The translations under genes were made by a program, and so were the position numbers. A DNA stretch of 64,000 bases, from NCBI GenBank assembly GCA_019694395.1, contig JAIBCC010000019.1:1-64000 (forward strand). Direction: 5' to 3'. Source of the DNA: Pyrinomonadaceae bacterium. GTDB taxonomy: Bacteria; Acidobacteriota; Blastocatellia; Pyrinomonadales; Pyrinomonadaceae. Below are positions 17,009 to 25,924 of this stretch, piece by piece. The notes under the pieces were generated by a model. That model was not told where the DNA came from. It saw nothing but the letters and a program-made list of their open reading frames with translations, and did no database searches. Numbering within the stretch: the stretch's first letter is position 1; each line of letters starts with the position of its first letter.

Positions 17009-17632
17009 TTAGTTGTTATTTTTGGGTTTTTCAGTCGGTTCATCAACCGATTTACCGGTTACAGTTTCAATTAAAGCCGCTAGAAATTCATCTTCAGCTA
17101 ATCCGCTGGTTTGAATGGTTGTCCATTCAGAGCCTAATCCGCTTTCAATTTTTCCCTCAACCTTTGCGGTGACGGAAACCTTATTTTGGATTCCATCAAT
17201 GGATTCTACTTCAATTCTTAAACTGTAACGACCGCCGCGCCAATTTGAATCTGAAGTTGGTAAAATTGCATAACGATTCAATTCATTTTTGGCGATAACC
17301 GCACCACGAGCAAAAATGAACGGTTGGGTAACAATAATTCCTTCAGCAGGTTTCGAGGTTCCCTCATCAACGATCAATTTTCTGTCCCTCAAAACGTTGA
17401 TAATATTTTGCACAAGAATGTCGCGGCGAGAATTTAATTTATAGGGATTGGGCAAAAGTTCGCGGACTTTTGTTTTACCTTCTCCGAAATCAATTGAGCG
17501 ACTAACGTTATTTCCACCGTTGTTTCCTGTGGTTTCAGTGATTTTTTTTGTTTGAGTGTCCACCCCTTTTTGAGCAAAGGAAGAAACAACAAACAGGAAA
17601 ATTGCAATGAAAATAAAATGAAAATTTTTCAT
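17009..17632 (-). CDS. Exported protein of unknown function
   Basis: First gene of the minus-strand exported trio. The signal peptide (FIFIAIFLFVVSSFAQ) ends near residue 20. The mature part has a low-complexity Asn/Gly stretch, then a domain with strands and helices (REDILVQ-like NSRRDILVQNIINVLRDRKLIVDEG, GGRYSLRIEVESIDGIQNKVSVTAKVEG) and a C-terminal helix (EDEFLAALIETVTGK). The alternating pattern is reminiscent of small periplasmic or outer-membrane accessory domains, but I do not recognise a family. At 207 residues it appears complete. Confidence 0.7.
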   Translation of the reverse strand: MKNFHFIFIAIFLFVVSSFAQKGVDTQTKKITETTGNNGGNNVSRSIDFGEGKTKVRELLPNPYKLNSRRDILVQNIINVLRDRKLIVDEGTSKPAEGIIVTQPFIFARGAVIAKNELNRYAILPTSDSNWRGGRYSLRIEVESIDGIQNKVSVTAKVEGKIESGLGSEWTTIQTSGLAEDEFLAALIETVTGKSVDEPTEKPKNNN

Positions 17633-17724
17633 AAAACCTGCTCTAAAAAATAATGCTTTAACTATAACTCAATTTTATCCAACTGAAAATAGGATGTATT
17701 TATTTTTTTATTGGTTGCAATTCA

Positions 17725-18708
17725 TTAAGAAATTTCAGGTAAATGTTTTTGATACCATTTAATTGTCCGTTGCAACCCCTCTTCTAAATTAACCTGAGCT
17801 TCCCATCCAAAAGTTTTTTGAATTTTATCGGCAGAAAGATATTGGGCATCAATTTCACGCTCAATCTTTGTTTTAAGCAAAATTTGGGGTGGAAGTTCTT
17901 CGATTTTACCCATCAACTCTAAAATTTTATTCACTAAATCAAGCATTTGAACGGGTTCATTTGTTCCGAAATTGAATGCTTCCCCTTTTGCTTGTTCAAT
18001 GTTTTCCGCCAAAAGTAAATATCCGGCGGCAATATCATCAACGTGGATGAATTCTCTGATCGGCGTTCCGTCACTTCGTATGATCGGGCGTTCCCCTTTT
18101 AAAATTGAAATAATTGTTCCGGGAATGATTCGTGAAAGATTTAAATCTCCTTCGCCGTAAATATTTGCCGATCTGGTGATTGAAACGGGAAGGTTATAAC
18201 TATGGGAAAATGATTGAGAAATCAGATCTGTGCAAGTCTTTGAAACATCATATGGATAGCGACCTTGTAAAGGAAAATCTTCCCGATACGGAAGTTTTTC
18301 GTGCGAACCGTAGGCTTTATCACTTGATGCAACTACAATTCTTTTAACCGTTTCACTTTGCCGGCAAGCTTCTAATAAAAGGTAAGTTCCGCGAATATTG
18401 GTTTCAAAAGTGGAAAGAGGAGAGTGATTTGCTGCACCTACCAGAGCCTGTGCCGCCAGATGAAAAACGGCATCTATTTCATACCTATTCAAAATCCTTT
18501 CCAATGAAACAAAATCTTCGATAGAGCCGTTAATAATTGTGATCTTGTTTCTGAGATTAAATAAATCTAAAGTGTTAATCAGAATGTTATCGCGTTGTAA
18601 ACAAACTACTTTAGCACCTTTTTGGAGTAATTGACGAACAACATGAGCCCCGACAAATCCAGTCGCTCCGGTAACAAAGGCTGTTCGGTTATGCCAAAAT
18701 GAATTCAT
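17725..18708 (-). CDS. rfbG: CDP-glucose 4,6-dehydratase-like extended SDR
   Basis: NAD-dependent sugar-nucleotide dehydratase. [11 protein letters not shown] near residues 14-24 binds [36 protein letters not shown] and the catalytic [11 protein letters not shown] follow, and [19 protein letters not shown] is characteristic of CDP-glucose 4,6-dehydratases. At 327 residues it is slightly shorter than typical (about 355). Its ATG overlaps the stop of a decayed rfbF, which confirms the CDP-sugar assignment. With rfbF broken, its substrate supply is unclear unless another cytidylyltransferase exists. Confidence 0.85.
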   Translation of the reverse strand: MNSFWHNRTAFVTGATGFVGAHVVRQLLQKGAKVVCLQRDNILINTLDLFNLRNKITIINGSIEDFVSLERILNRYEIDAVFHLAAQALVGAANHSPLSTFETNIRGTYLLLEACRQSETVKRIVVASSDKAYGSHEKLPYREDFPLQGRYPYDVSKTCTDLISQSFSHSYNLPVSITRSANIYGEGDLNLSRIIPGTIISILKGERPIIRSDGTPIREFIHVDDIAAGYLLLAENIEQAKGEAFNFGTNEPVQMLDLVNKILELMGKIEELPPQILLKTKIEREIDAQYLSADKIQKTFGWEAQVNLEEGLQRTIKWYQKHLPEIS

Positions 18709-19416
18709 AAATTAATCTTTCCAGATTTTCCAATCAAACTTTTTGGTTTCCGAAGTTGATTGAATTCCAGATTATCTTTAAATGTGTCAATACATTTCCA
18801 AAAACTTGTGTGTTCAAGGGCTATTAATTAACTTTTGGATGCCAATTTTTATAGGGTGTCTTTCTCTAAAACGAAATTTTCGTTCAAATATTTGAAAATC
18901 AGCCGATTGAAAATAAATAAAACACCATTGATTCATTCATTAAGACGCGGTTTTTCTTGAAACTCAGAAACTAATTTTCCTTCGTTTAATTTAATAATTC
19001 CAAAATTTGAAAGGGGTGAACCGCAGTTAAATTGCCGATTTATTGTTAGTTCGTTGAAATGCAAGTAACTAATGTAAATCTACGTTACCTAACCCAACTC
19101 CGTAGGTCACAAAAGAAATCCTCTTCCTTATCTAAATATTTTTCAACCCGTTTTATTCTCCCGCCGGTATTTGTATCTAATCCGGTTTCGGCAAAGATTA
19201 GGTTCCAATCTCCTTTGTGTTCAAGCAGATAGTTCTTAATTTTATTGCCCAAAAATCTAAACATAAAATGAAATCACGATGACCGAAGCTTGATTAAATT
19301 TTTAGAAAATGCCATATTATCGGTTTTTCACCGATATTAATTAATGCTTTGGGGACGGTTGCGCCATTTTCGCCTAACTGGGGTCCACGTCCGCCGCAAA
19401 GAATAAATGTTTTCAT
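18705..19416 (-). pseudogene. rfbF: Decayed glucose-1-phosphate cytidylyltransferase (rfbF) pseudogene
   Basis: The 700-base gap holds a broken rfbF. From ATG at 19414-19416 the frame gives [18 protein letters not shown] and later [10 protein letters not shown], then TAA where Tyr is expected. In shifted frames the rest follows in order: [29 protein letters not shown] with [26 protein letters not shown] then a stop, LTAVHPF, NFGIIKLNEGKLVSEFQEK, LEKDTL, and [18 protein letters not shown] count at least three frameshifts and four premature stops. The ancestral ends remain: ATGA overlap with the glycosyltransferase stop upstream and with the rfbG start downstream. Confidence 0.9.
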
Positions 19417-20171
19417 TCCTTAATATTATTTTTTTCCCAAACTTTAGCGTATTTCAAAAAAACACTATAAGCGGTGAACATTGCAATAATCAAACCGGGA
19501 ATTCCATCCCTAAAACCTTGTTTTAATAAATAAGTTCTGAAAAAAGCAGAAATTGAGTTAATAAAAATTTCAAAACCGCCCACGGATTTTCCATTTTTAA
19601 CTAAATATTCAGCTGCTAAACTTGTATAACTGTCCAAAACTTTTTGATGTTCGCTTAAATCTCTTTTAGTGTAATGTAAAAATTCGCCTTCTAATTTTTC
19701 AACTTTTCCAGTTACCCGGGCAGTTTCGTGTGGGGAAACCCCATCCCAATAGCTTGAACTTTTGCGATAAAGCCTCATTTGAAAGTCCGGATACCAGCCG
19801 GAGTGATTTATCCAACGTCCTAAATACCAGGTTTTACGTGCGATTTTAAAGCCATCAGGCAGATCAGATTCCTTTAATTCTTTTAATTTTAGGATTGATT
19901 CTTTCAGTTCCGGTGTTACACGTTCATCCGCATCTATCCAAAAGATCCAATCGCCTGTGGTTTGGGAATCTGCGAATTCGTGTTTGTCCTTATAACCCTT
20001 AAATTCGTGTTGAAAAACTTTATCGGTATATTTTTCAGCAATTTCAGCCGTTTTATCAGCAGAATATGAGTCAACAATTACGATTTCGTCACACCATGAA
20101 ACGGTTTGGCATAATTCTTCGATATTGTGTTCCTCATTAAAAACAATAATGCTGGCTGAAATTTTCATCAA
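19413..20171 (-). CDS. Family 2 glycosyltransferase, LPS-core type
   Basis: A 252-residue inverting glycosyltransferase. It has the N-terminal nucleotide-sugar strand ([18 protein letters not shown]), [16 protein letters not shown], and the metal-binding [13 protein letters not shown]. The [23 protein letters not shown] and LHYTKRD segments match WaaE/KdtX-type beta-1,4-glucosyltransferases of the LPS core. A hydrophobic C-terminal stretch may associate with the membrane. It heads the minus-strand surface-sugar operon; a second M at residue 2 makes the exact start uncertain by one codon. Confidence 0.85.
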   Translation of the reverse strand: MMKISASIIVFNEEHNIEELCQTVSWCDEIVIVDSYSADKTAEIAEKYTDKVFQHEFKGYKDKHEFADSQTTGDWIFWIDADERVTPELKESILKLKELKESDLPDGFKIARKTWYLGRWINHSGWYPDFQMRLYRKSSSYWDGVSPHETARVTGKVEKLEGEFLHYTKRDLSEHQKVLDSYTSLAAEYLVKNGKSVGGFEIFINSISAFFRTYLLKQGFRDGIPGLIIAMFTAYSVFLKYAKVWEKNNIKE

Positions 20172-20237
20172 AAAATTAAATAATCAGTTTTTTAAATCTA
20201 TAAATTTAAGTTAAACTATTAACTAATAATAAAATAC

Positions 20238-20264
20238 AATTAACAATTAATAATTAACAATTAA
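20238..20264. repeat. Tandem 13-base AT-rich repeat between divergent genes
   Basis: AATTAACAATTAA occurs twice (20238-20250 and 20252-20264) with a one-base gap, in the 100-base spacer between the divergent glycosyltransferase and aroC, ending seven bases before the aroC ATG. No Shine-Dalgarno is seen for aroC, so this AT-rich stretch may act as a promoter or translation leader. Confidence 0.6.
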
Positions 20265-20271
20265 ACAATCA

Positions 20272-21435
20272 ATGTTTTTTAGATTTACAACTGCTGGGGA
20301 ATCACACGGAAAGGCTTTGGTCGCAATCATTGAAGGGATGCCTTCAGGGGTTGAGATTGATATTGAAAAGGTAAATTTCGAGCTTTGGCGCAGGCAACAA
20401 GGTTATGGACGAGGCGGGCGAATGAAAATTGAGTCTGATAAGGCTGAAATATTGACCGGAGTTCGTCACGGTAAAACTTTAGGTTCACCAATAACGTTGA
20501 AAATTGAAAATCGGGATTTCGTCCATTGGACTGAAATAATGTCATCCGAACCAATCGAAAACGAACCGAAAAATCCCCGGATTGTTAAACGTCCGCGTCC
20601 GGGACACGCTGATTTGGCAGGTGGACAAAAGTTTCAAACACGGGATCTACGAGATATTTTGGAGCGTGCTTCGGCTCGTGAAACTGCCGCCAGAGTTGCT
20701 TGCGGAGCGATTGCCAAACAGTTACTCGAAAATTTCGGAACTGAAATTCGTTCTCACGTTATCAAACTTGGAAATTTCCCTGAAATTCCATTAGCAAAAA
20801 CCTGGGAAGAAATTGCAGAAATTAAAACGGATTCATTATTAAACGTAGCGGATGAAACGATCCAATCTCAACTGGTTACTTTAATTGATGAAGCAAAAGC
20901 TAACGGGGACACGCTGGGCGGCATTTTTGAAGTTGTGGCGAAAAATGTTGTGATTGGACTTGGCTCTCACACTTCCTGGCGGGAAAAATTGGATGGAAGA
21001 ATTGCACAAGCAGTTATGTCAATTCAAGCCGTAAAAGCAGTTGAAATCGGTGAAGGGGTGCAGAATGCTCTAAGACTCGGTTCACAGGTTCACGATGAAA
21101 TTGTGTATCAGGAAAATTTTCGGCGTTCAACTAATCGCGCCGGAGGCTTGGAAGGGGGAATAACAAATGGCGAAGAACTACGGGTTCGAGGTTATTTGAA
21201 ACCGATCGCAACCCTAAAGAAAATGCTCCGTTCCGTTGATATTGACACAAAAAAAGAAGAACTTGCGGCATTTGAGCGTTCGGATGTTACAGCAGTTCCT
21301 GCCGCCGGTGTTATTGGAGAGGCAATGCTGGCAATAGTTTTGGCTAATTCAATGCGTGAAAAATTCGGCGGCGATAGTCTGGAAGAGATGAAAAGAAATT
21401 TTGAGGGTTATCTAAACCAATTAAAGCAATACTAA
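20272..21435 (+). CDS. aroC: Chorismate synthase AroC
   Basis: FMNH2-dependent enzyme that converts EPSP to chorismate, the last shikimate step. Signatures: [20 protein letters not shown] at residues 7-26, [37 protein letters not shown], and the C-terminal [17 protein letters not shown]. At 387 residues it has normal length. ATG at 20272 gives the canonical [13 protein letters not shown] start. It stands alone between a divergent operon and the kinase gene. Confidence 0.97.
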   Translation: MFFRFTTAGESHGKALVAIIEGMPSGVEIDIEKVNFELWRRQQGYGRGGRMKIESDKAEILTGVRHGKTLGSPITLKIENRDFVHWTEIMSSEPIENEPKNPRIVKRPRPGHADLAGGQKFQTRDLRDILERASARETAARVACGAIAKQLLENFGTEIRSHVIKLGNFPEIPLAKTWEEIAEIKTDSLLNVADETIQSQLVTLIDEAKANGDTLGGIFEVVAKNVVIGLGSHTSWREKLDGRIAQAVMSIQAVKAVEIGEGVQNALRLGSQVHDEIVYQENFRRSTNRAGGLEGGITNGEELRVRGYLKPIATLKKMLRSVDIDTKKEELAAFERSDVTAVPAAGVIGEAMLAIVLANSMREKFGGDSLEEMKRNFEGYLNQLKQY

Positions 21436-21510
21436 GAATTTTGCAAAAATTTTCACTTAACACGTTCTAAATTTGGAAAATTGGAAACTTATAGTGAAAA
21501 TAAAACTTAA

Positions 21511-23133
21511 ATGAGAGAATGCTCCAAATGTGATACCTGTTACCCCGACGGGGTGGAAGTTTGTCCAATTGAACAAAATCCAACCCGATTCAGTTTACCT
21601 GGCACTTTATTGTTGGCTGGGCGGTATTATTTGGAAAAAAGATTGGGACGCGGAGCAATGGGACAGGTTTATCTCGCCAGAGATGAGAATCTCGGAACCA
21701 GAAAAGTTGCAGTTAAAACAGTGCGTCCGGATTTATTGAACAGCGATGATTTACAGGATGGTGAGGCAATTGCCCGCTTTGAAAGGGAAGCAAAAGCTGC
21801 AGCCTCAATTCGTCATCCGCATTGTGTTGATGTAACGGATTTTGGCAAAACTGATGAAGGCGTTTTTTATTTGGTAATGGAATATGTTGAGGGTGAAACG
21901 CTTCATAGATTGTTACGCAGAGAAGGAACTTTACCTGTAAAACGTGCGGTTCATCTCCTTAAACAAATTGCGGAAGGTGTGGAAGCCGCTCACGAAGTTG
22001 GAATTTTACACCGTGATTTGAAACCGGCAAATATCTTTTTGATGAAAAAAAGAGCCAGCGGCGGCGACGGATTTGTTAAAGTAGGGGATTTCGGATTAGC
22101 GAAAATTGTTAATCAGACCGTAACCGAAACCTCTTCAAATGCTACTCCATCTTCTCGCGGTATTATCGGGACCCCGGAATTTATGTCTCCCGAACAAATG
22201 CAGCCTGAATTAGGGGTTGATGTTCGGGCGGATATTTATGCACTCGGAACTATTGCATATCTTATGTTGGGAGGGAAAACCCCGTTTAGCGGAGATATGA
22301 TGCAATTGATAATGCAGAAAATCATGCAAACAGCTCCTCCAATTTCCAGTCTCAGAAGCGATATTCCCAAAACTATCGAAACGGCAATAATGGGTGCACT
22401 CGAACGGGAAGCGAGTAAACGTCCATCGACTGTTACCGATTGGATAATTGAACTTGATAAGGCAAGCGGAAATATTACAGAAACCGATAATTCCGGTAAA
22501 ACACGCTTGATAATTCGGGCTCCGATTGGAGCAGAAGTTTATGTTGATGACGAGCGAAAGGGGAATATTGGAGAATCGGGTAGAATTGTTTTAAGTTCAA
22601 TTCCGGTTGGGCGACATGTTTTAAGAGTTTCGAAATCCGGGGAAAAAGATGATATTCGAGAAATTGAGGTTCGTGAGGATGCTAACGAACAAGTAATTGA
22701 GGCTCAATTGAAAAGTTTTGGAACAACTAGCCATCCAACATCCTCCCTTGAAGGAACAAGTAGTGCAGGGAAATCCAGTTTGATTCCGGGAATTGTTGCT
22801 TGCACCCGCTGCGGTGCAAGGTTTTCAAGTGGGGCAAAATTTTGCGGAAAATGCGGAAATAATCAATTTGCAGCAATCAGTCCAAATATTTCCCAACAAA
22901 ATTTTCCCTGTCCGAGATGTTCAACAATTTTACCCGGCGGATCGAAATTTTGCGGAAAATGCGGACTTAATATTAGTGTTACTCAAAGTTTACATAACAG
23001 TCAGCCACCCAGTTTTCCGTCGCAAACCCCTTCTAATTTTCCACGTTCAGTTGAAATCGTTTGCCGCAGATGCGGTCAATCATATCAGCCAAATACCAGA
23101 TTTTGTGGAAAATGCGGTTCCAGTTTAGTTTAA
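21511..23133 (+). CDS. Soluble Ser/Thr protein kinase with PEGA and zinc-ribbon domains
   Basis: Hanks-type kinase of 540 residues. A short N-terminal Cys cluster (CSKCDTC, then C18) precedes the kinase domain: GRGAMGQVY loop, Lys69, HRDLKPAN from His167, DFG from Asp193, GTPEFMSPEQ. A PEGA-like beta domain (IRAPIGAEVYVDDERKG, SIPVGRHVLRVSKSG) follows near 330-395. Three zinc ribbons close the protein, each with C-x2-C then FCGKCG. No transmembrane helix is seen, unlike most PASTA or TPR kinases of this type, so it should be cytosolic. The ribbons may bind protein or nucleic acid; targets are unknown. Confidence 0.92.
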   Translation: MRECSKCDTCYPDGVEVCPIEQNPTRFSLPGTLLLAGRYYLEKRLGRGAMGQVYLARDENLGTRKVAVKTVRPDLLNSDDLQDGEAIARFEREAKAAASIRHPHCVDVTDFGKTDEGVFYLVMEYVEGETLHRLLRREGTLPVKRAVHLLKQIAEGVEAAHEVGILHRDLKPANIFLMKKRASGGDGFVKVGDFGLAKIVNQTVTETSSNATPSSRGIIGTPEFMSPEQMQPELGVDVRADIYALGTIAYLMLGGKTPFSGDMMQLIMQKIMQTAPPISSLRSDIPKTIETAIMGALEREASKRPSTVTDWIIELDKASGNITETDNSGKTRLIIRAPIGAEVYVDDERKGNIGESGRIVLSSIPVGRHVLRVSKSGEKDDIREIEVREDANEQVIEAQLKSFGTTSHPTSSLEGTSSAGKSSLIPGIVACTRCGARFSSGAKFCGKCGNNQFAAISPNISQQNFPCPRCSTILPGGSKFCGKCGLNISVTQSLHNSQPPSFPSQTPSNFPRSVEIVCRRCGQSYQPNTRFCGKCGSSLV

Positions 23134-23146
23134 ATAAATTAGGTTT

Positions 23147-24043
23147 ATGAAAATTCTAATTACAGGCGCAAGTGGTTTATTTGGAAATCATTTGATTCCA
23201 TTTTTTAAAGAAAAAGGCTTTGATGTTTTTACTTTGGTTCGGAAAACTCCGAAAACTTCAAATGAAATTCAATGGGATTCCGAAAAAGGATTTAACCAAT
23301 CTGAGCAAAAAAAACTCGAAGATTTCGACGCAGTTTTACATTTAGCAGGTGATAATATTGCTTCGGAAAATTGGTCCCAGGCAAAAAAGAAATTAATGCG
23401 TGACAGCCGGATTATTGGAACAAGAATTCTGGTAGAATCATTAGCGCAATGTGATAATCCACCGAAAATCTTCATTTCCGCCTCAGCCGAGGGCTTTTAC
23501 GGCAGAAGCACGGGCGACACTATTTTGACCGAAGATAGTCCCAAAGGGGTTGGATTTTTGGCGGAACTTTGTTCGGAATGGGAGGCGGAAGCTAAAAAAG
23601 CTGAAAAATTTGCCAGAGTAGTTTTGTTACGAACGGGAATTGTGCTTGCCAAAGATGGTGGTGCAATTGAGAAAATGTTGACTCCTTTTAAACTTGGAGT
23701 TGGTGGAGTTATAGGTTCCGGCAAACAATGGATGCCCTGGATTGCCATAGATGATATTGTCGGCATCATTAATTTTGTTTTGGAAAACGAAATCAAGGGC
23801 ATAATTAATACAGTTGCCCCAAATCCTGTCACAAATTACGAATTTACAAAGGCTTTAGGCAAAGCTCTTCACCGTCCGACTATATTCCCGATCCCTGAAT
23901 TTGCAATAAAAATGATGTTTGGTGAAATGGGTGAAGAACTTTTGCTGAAAGGAACAAGAGTGATTCCTAAACGATTACAGGAATTGGGTTATAAATTTAA
24001 ATTCGAAAATCTGGATGAGGCACTTAACCAACTTTTAAAATAA
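23147..24043 (+). CDS. TIGR01777-family NAD-dependent epimerase (YfcH-like)
   Basis: Atypical extended SDR of 298 residues. ITGASGLFGNHLIPFF binds the cofactor; LHLAGDNIASENWSQAKKKLMRDSRIIGTRILVESL, SASAEGFYG, and the C-terminal FGEMGEELLLKGTRVIPKRLQELGY are the family's marks (SDR39U1/YfcH). The catalytic Tyr-x3-Lys of classical SDRs is not conserved, as is usual here. Cellular role is unclear; related proteins are linked to division or cell shape in some bacteria. It begins 13 bases after the kinase gene. Confidence 0.9.
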   Translation: MKILITGASGLFGNHLIPFFKEKGFDVFTLVRKTPKTSNEIQWDSEKGFNQSEQKKLEDFDAVLHLAGDNIASENWSQAKKKLMRDSRIIGTRILVESLAQCDNPPKIFISASAEGFYGRSTGDTILTEDSPKGVGFLAELCSEWEAEAKKAEKFARVVLLRTGIVLAKDGGAIEKMLTPFKLGVGGVIGSGKQWMPWIAIDDIVGIINFVLENEIKGIINTVAPNPVTNYEFTKALGKALHRPTIFPIPEFAIKMMFGEMGEELLLKGTRVIPKRLQELGYKFKFENLDEALNQLLK

Positions 24044-24079
24044 TCAAAAAACAAATTATCGATTAATAAAATTCAAGAC

Positions 24080-24108
24080 TTGACAACGTTTTTATTTGTA
24101 ACTATTAT
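24080..24108 (+). promoter_or_regulatory. Strong sigma-70 type promoter of the Rrf2 gene
   Basis: A perfect TTGACA (24080-24085) and TATTAT (24103-24108) are separated by exactly 17 bases, 35 bases before the Rrf2 ATG. This is the best housekeeping-type promoter seen in the window and probably drives the Rrf2-nitroreductase-DoxX run. Confidence 0.75.
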
Positions 24109-24132
24109 TGTTACAGTAACTGATGTTGTTAC
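24098..24132 (+). promoter_or_regulatory. Tandem GTAAC-N7-GTTAC operators
   Basis: Two perfect 17-base dyads follow each other with one base between: GTAAC (24098-24102) N7 GTTAC (24110-24114), then GTAAC (24116-24120) N7 GTTAC (24128-24132). The first covers the -10 box and the second the expected transcript start, ending 10 bases before the ATG. Centres are 18 bases apart. The natural reading is autorepression by the Rrf2 protein coded directly downstream. Confidence 0.75.
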
Positions 24133-24142
24133 AATTAAAATA

Positions 24143-24598
24143 ATGGCAAATAGTAGTCGTTTCGCAATTGCAGTTCACACTTTGGCTTTGATGTCGAATT
24201 GCAAATCAAAGGCAGTCAAATCCGAATATATCGCCTGTTTGGTGAAAACAAATGCAGTGGTTATTCGTCGTTTGTTTTGTTCATTGTCTAAAGTAGATTT
24301 GATTGAAACACAATCCGGGGCGAGCGGAGGAAGCTGGCTCAAAAAAGATGCAGAAAATATTTCTCTCTGGGAAATCTATAAGGCAGTGGAAACCGGGGAA
24401 GTGTTTTCATTACACAAGCCTTCCGAGGAAACAAACTGTCAGATCAGCTGCAACATTGCAGAAGTTTTAACTGATATTCAAACAAGAATTGATGTCGCGA
24501 TTGAAAAAAGTTTAAGCCAGATAATGCTTTCAGATGTGCTTCAAAAGCTTAAAAAGGAAACATTTAATGATGAAATTTGCCGCAAACTAAATGAATGA
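24143..24598 (+). CDS. Rrf2-family transcriptional repressor
   Basis: Winged-helix regulator of 151 residues from ATG 24143 (an upstream TTG start would run through the operator). NSSRFAIAVHTLALMSN, KSEYIACLVKTNAVVIRRLFCSLSKVDLIETQSGASGG gives the wing and recognition helix typical of Rrf2 proteins of the YwnA kind. The C-x7-C-x5-C iron-sulfur ligand set of IscR is not present; two Cys in NCQISCNIAEVL could sense thiol stress. The next gene is a nitroreductase, which fits a redox or electrophile sensor. Confidence 0.85.
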   Translation: MANSSRFAIAVHTLALMSNCKSKAVKSEYIACLVKTNAVVIRRLFCSLSKVDLIETQSGASGGSWLKKDAENISLWEIYKAVETGEVFSLHKPSEETNCQISCNIAEVLTDIQTRIDVAIEKSLSQIMLSDVLQKLKKETFNDEICRKLNE

Positions 24599-24640
24599 AA
24601 GTAATTGCAAATAATTGAACGAACAAAGGGCAGGTTTTTT

Positions 24641-25282
24641 ATGACGAATGAAGAATTAATCCAACAATTAAAATGGCGAGATGCAGTAAAAAGATTTGAT
24701 TCGACACGCAAAATTTCACAAAACGATTGGCAAACACTAGAAGAAGCTTTAATTCTAACTCCTTCGAGTGGCGGATTACAGCCCTGGAAGTTTTACGTTG
24801 TCACTGACGAAAAGCTCAAACGTGAGCTTCAGCCCCACGCCCGTAACCAGCTTCAAATTGTTGAATCATCACACTTGGTTGTGATTGCAGCCAGAAAAGA
24901 GCCAGCCCCCGAAATAATTGAAAAATATATCAATAGGATTTCCCAAGTTCGCGGAACTCCTTTGCCGGATTTGGAAATATTTAAGCAAAACTTACTCAAT
25001 TTTCAGCAAAAAGCAATTTTTGAAGGCACTTTGCACGAATCAGCAAAACGGCAATGCTACATTGCACTTGGATTTTTATTGACTTCTGCGGCAATGCTCG
25101 GAATTGATGCGTGTCCGATGGAAGGCTTTGACCCGGAAGGCTTTAATCAAGTTTTGGGAATTGAAAAAGAGGGTTTTAATTCGGTAGTAATCGCTGCATT
25201 AGGCTACCGTTCAAATGACGATTGGTTAAGTAAATTACCTAAAGTTCGTTTTGAAAAAGATGAACTGGTCAAACATTTTTGA
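24641..25282 (+). CDS. Nitroreductase-family NAD(P)H oxidoreductase
   Basis: FMN-dependent reductase of nitro or quinone compounds, 213 residues from ATG 24641. The N-terminal FMN/phosphate motif (KWRDAVKRFDSTRKIS), PSSGGLQPWKFYVV, and the late GFLLTSAAMLGIDACPMEGFDPEGFNQVLGI plus VVIAALGYRS are hallmarks of the NfsB-like branch. I chose this ATG because an AAAGGGCAGG purine tract precedes it and the family starts here. It lies 42 bases after the Rrf2 gene and is its most likely target. Confidence 0.9.
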   Translation: MTNEELIQQLKWRDAVKRFDSTRKISQNDWQTLEEALILTPSSGGLQPWKFYVVTDEKLKRELQPHARNQLQIVESSHLVVIAARKEPAPEIIEKYINRISQVRGTPLPDLEIFKQNLLNFQQKAIFEGTLHESAKRQCYIALGFLLTSAAMLGIDACPMEGFDPEGFNQVLGIEKEGFNSVVIAALGYRSNDDWLSKLPKVRFEKDELVKHF

Positions 25283-25331
25283 GATTTTAAGTAATAAAAA
25301 ATTGAAATAAATACGAACAAGGGAAGGATTT

Positions 25332-25460
25332 ATGAAAAAGGGAAAATTTCATCGAAATAGAAAGTCTTCGGCAATTTTTCAAAGGGCGGTTTCAGAAGTG
25401 ATTGGTATTTATCTGTGGTCGTTACAAAACCTTCAAATCTTCTTAAAACTTGTTCAATAA
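25332..25460 (+). CDS. Possible 42-residue small protein
   Basis: ATG at 25332 follows a purine-rich leader (TACGAACAAGGGAAGG at 25312-25327) that also precedes several sure genes of this region. The 42-codon frame is basic at the start (MKKGKFHRNRKSS) with a hydrophobic tail. It could be a small membrane-associated peptide, or a remnant left in the 204-base gap between nitroreductase and DoxX genes. No family is recognised. Confidence 0.3.
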   Translation: MKKGKFHRNRKSSAIFQRAVSEVIGIYLWSLQNLQIFLKLVQ

Positions 25461-25486
25461 ACTTGAAAAACTTGAGGAAAAGAACA

Positions 25487-25885
25487 ATGAACGAATTATT
25501 GGATAAATTATCGCCAACGATATTAAGCATTTTACGGATTATTACCGGTTTCTTATTTCTTTGGCACGGATCGCAAAAACTTTTCAATTTACCGGCTTCC
25601 CAAGGGGGAGGCGCAAGCGGCGGTTTCATGATTTTTGCCGGTAGTCTGGAATTCTTCGGCGGAATTCTAATAATGGTCGGATTATTTACCAGGTGGACGG
25701 CATTTATTTTAAGCGGAATGATGGCTGTGGCTTATTGGATGGCGCACGGAACCAATGGAAAAGGATTTTTGCCATTGCTTAATGGCGGAGAACTGGCAGT
25801 TATTTATTGTTTTGTTTTTCTATATTTATTCTTTGCCGGCGGCGGAGAATGGAGTTTAGATAATTTATTGAAAAATAAAAAATAA
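25487..25885 (+). CDS. DoxX-family membrane protein
   Basis: Four-helix membrane protein of 132 residues. LRIITGFLFLWHGSQKLFN, SLEFFGGILIMVGLFTRWTAFILSGMMAVAYW and the last helix VIYCFVFLYLFFAGGGEWSLDNLL are typical DoxX/MauG-like quinone-oxidoreductase subunit features. ATG 25487 is preferred over an upstream in-frame TTG because GAGG lies just upstream and the protein then begins as in the family. Members are often next to redox-stress genes, as here. Confidence 0.88.
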   Translation: MNELLDKLSPTILSILRIITGFLFLWHGSQKLFNLPASQGGGASGGFMIFAGSLEFFGGILIMVGLFTRWTAFILSGMMAVAYWMAHGTNGKGFLPLLNGGELAVIYCFVFLYLFFAGGGEWSLDNLLKNKK

Positions 25886-25924
25886 GAGGTTAGCCGCAAG
25901 TCATTGATGAGCGGCTAAAAATTT

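Noticed and set aside
25330-25629. Minus-strand 99-codon frame before and across the DoxX gene
   Set aside because: Half of it is antisense to DoxX and there is no ribosome site; the gap is better explained as a leader with a possible small plus-strand peptide.
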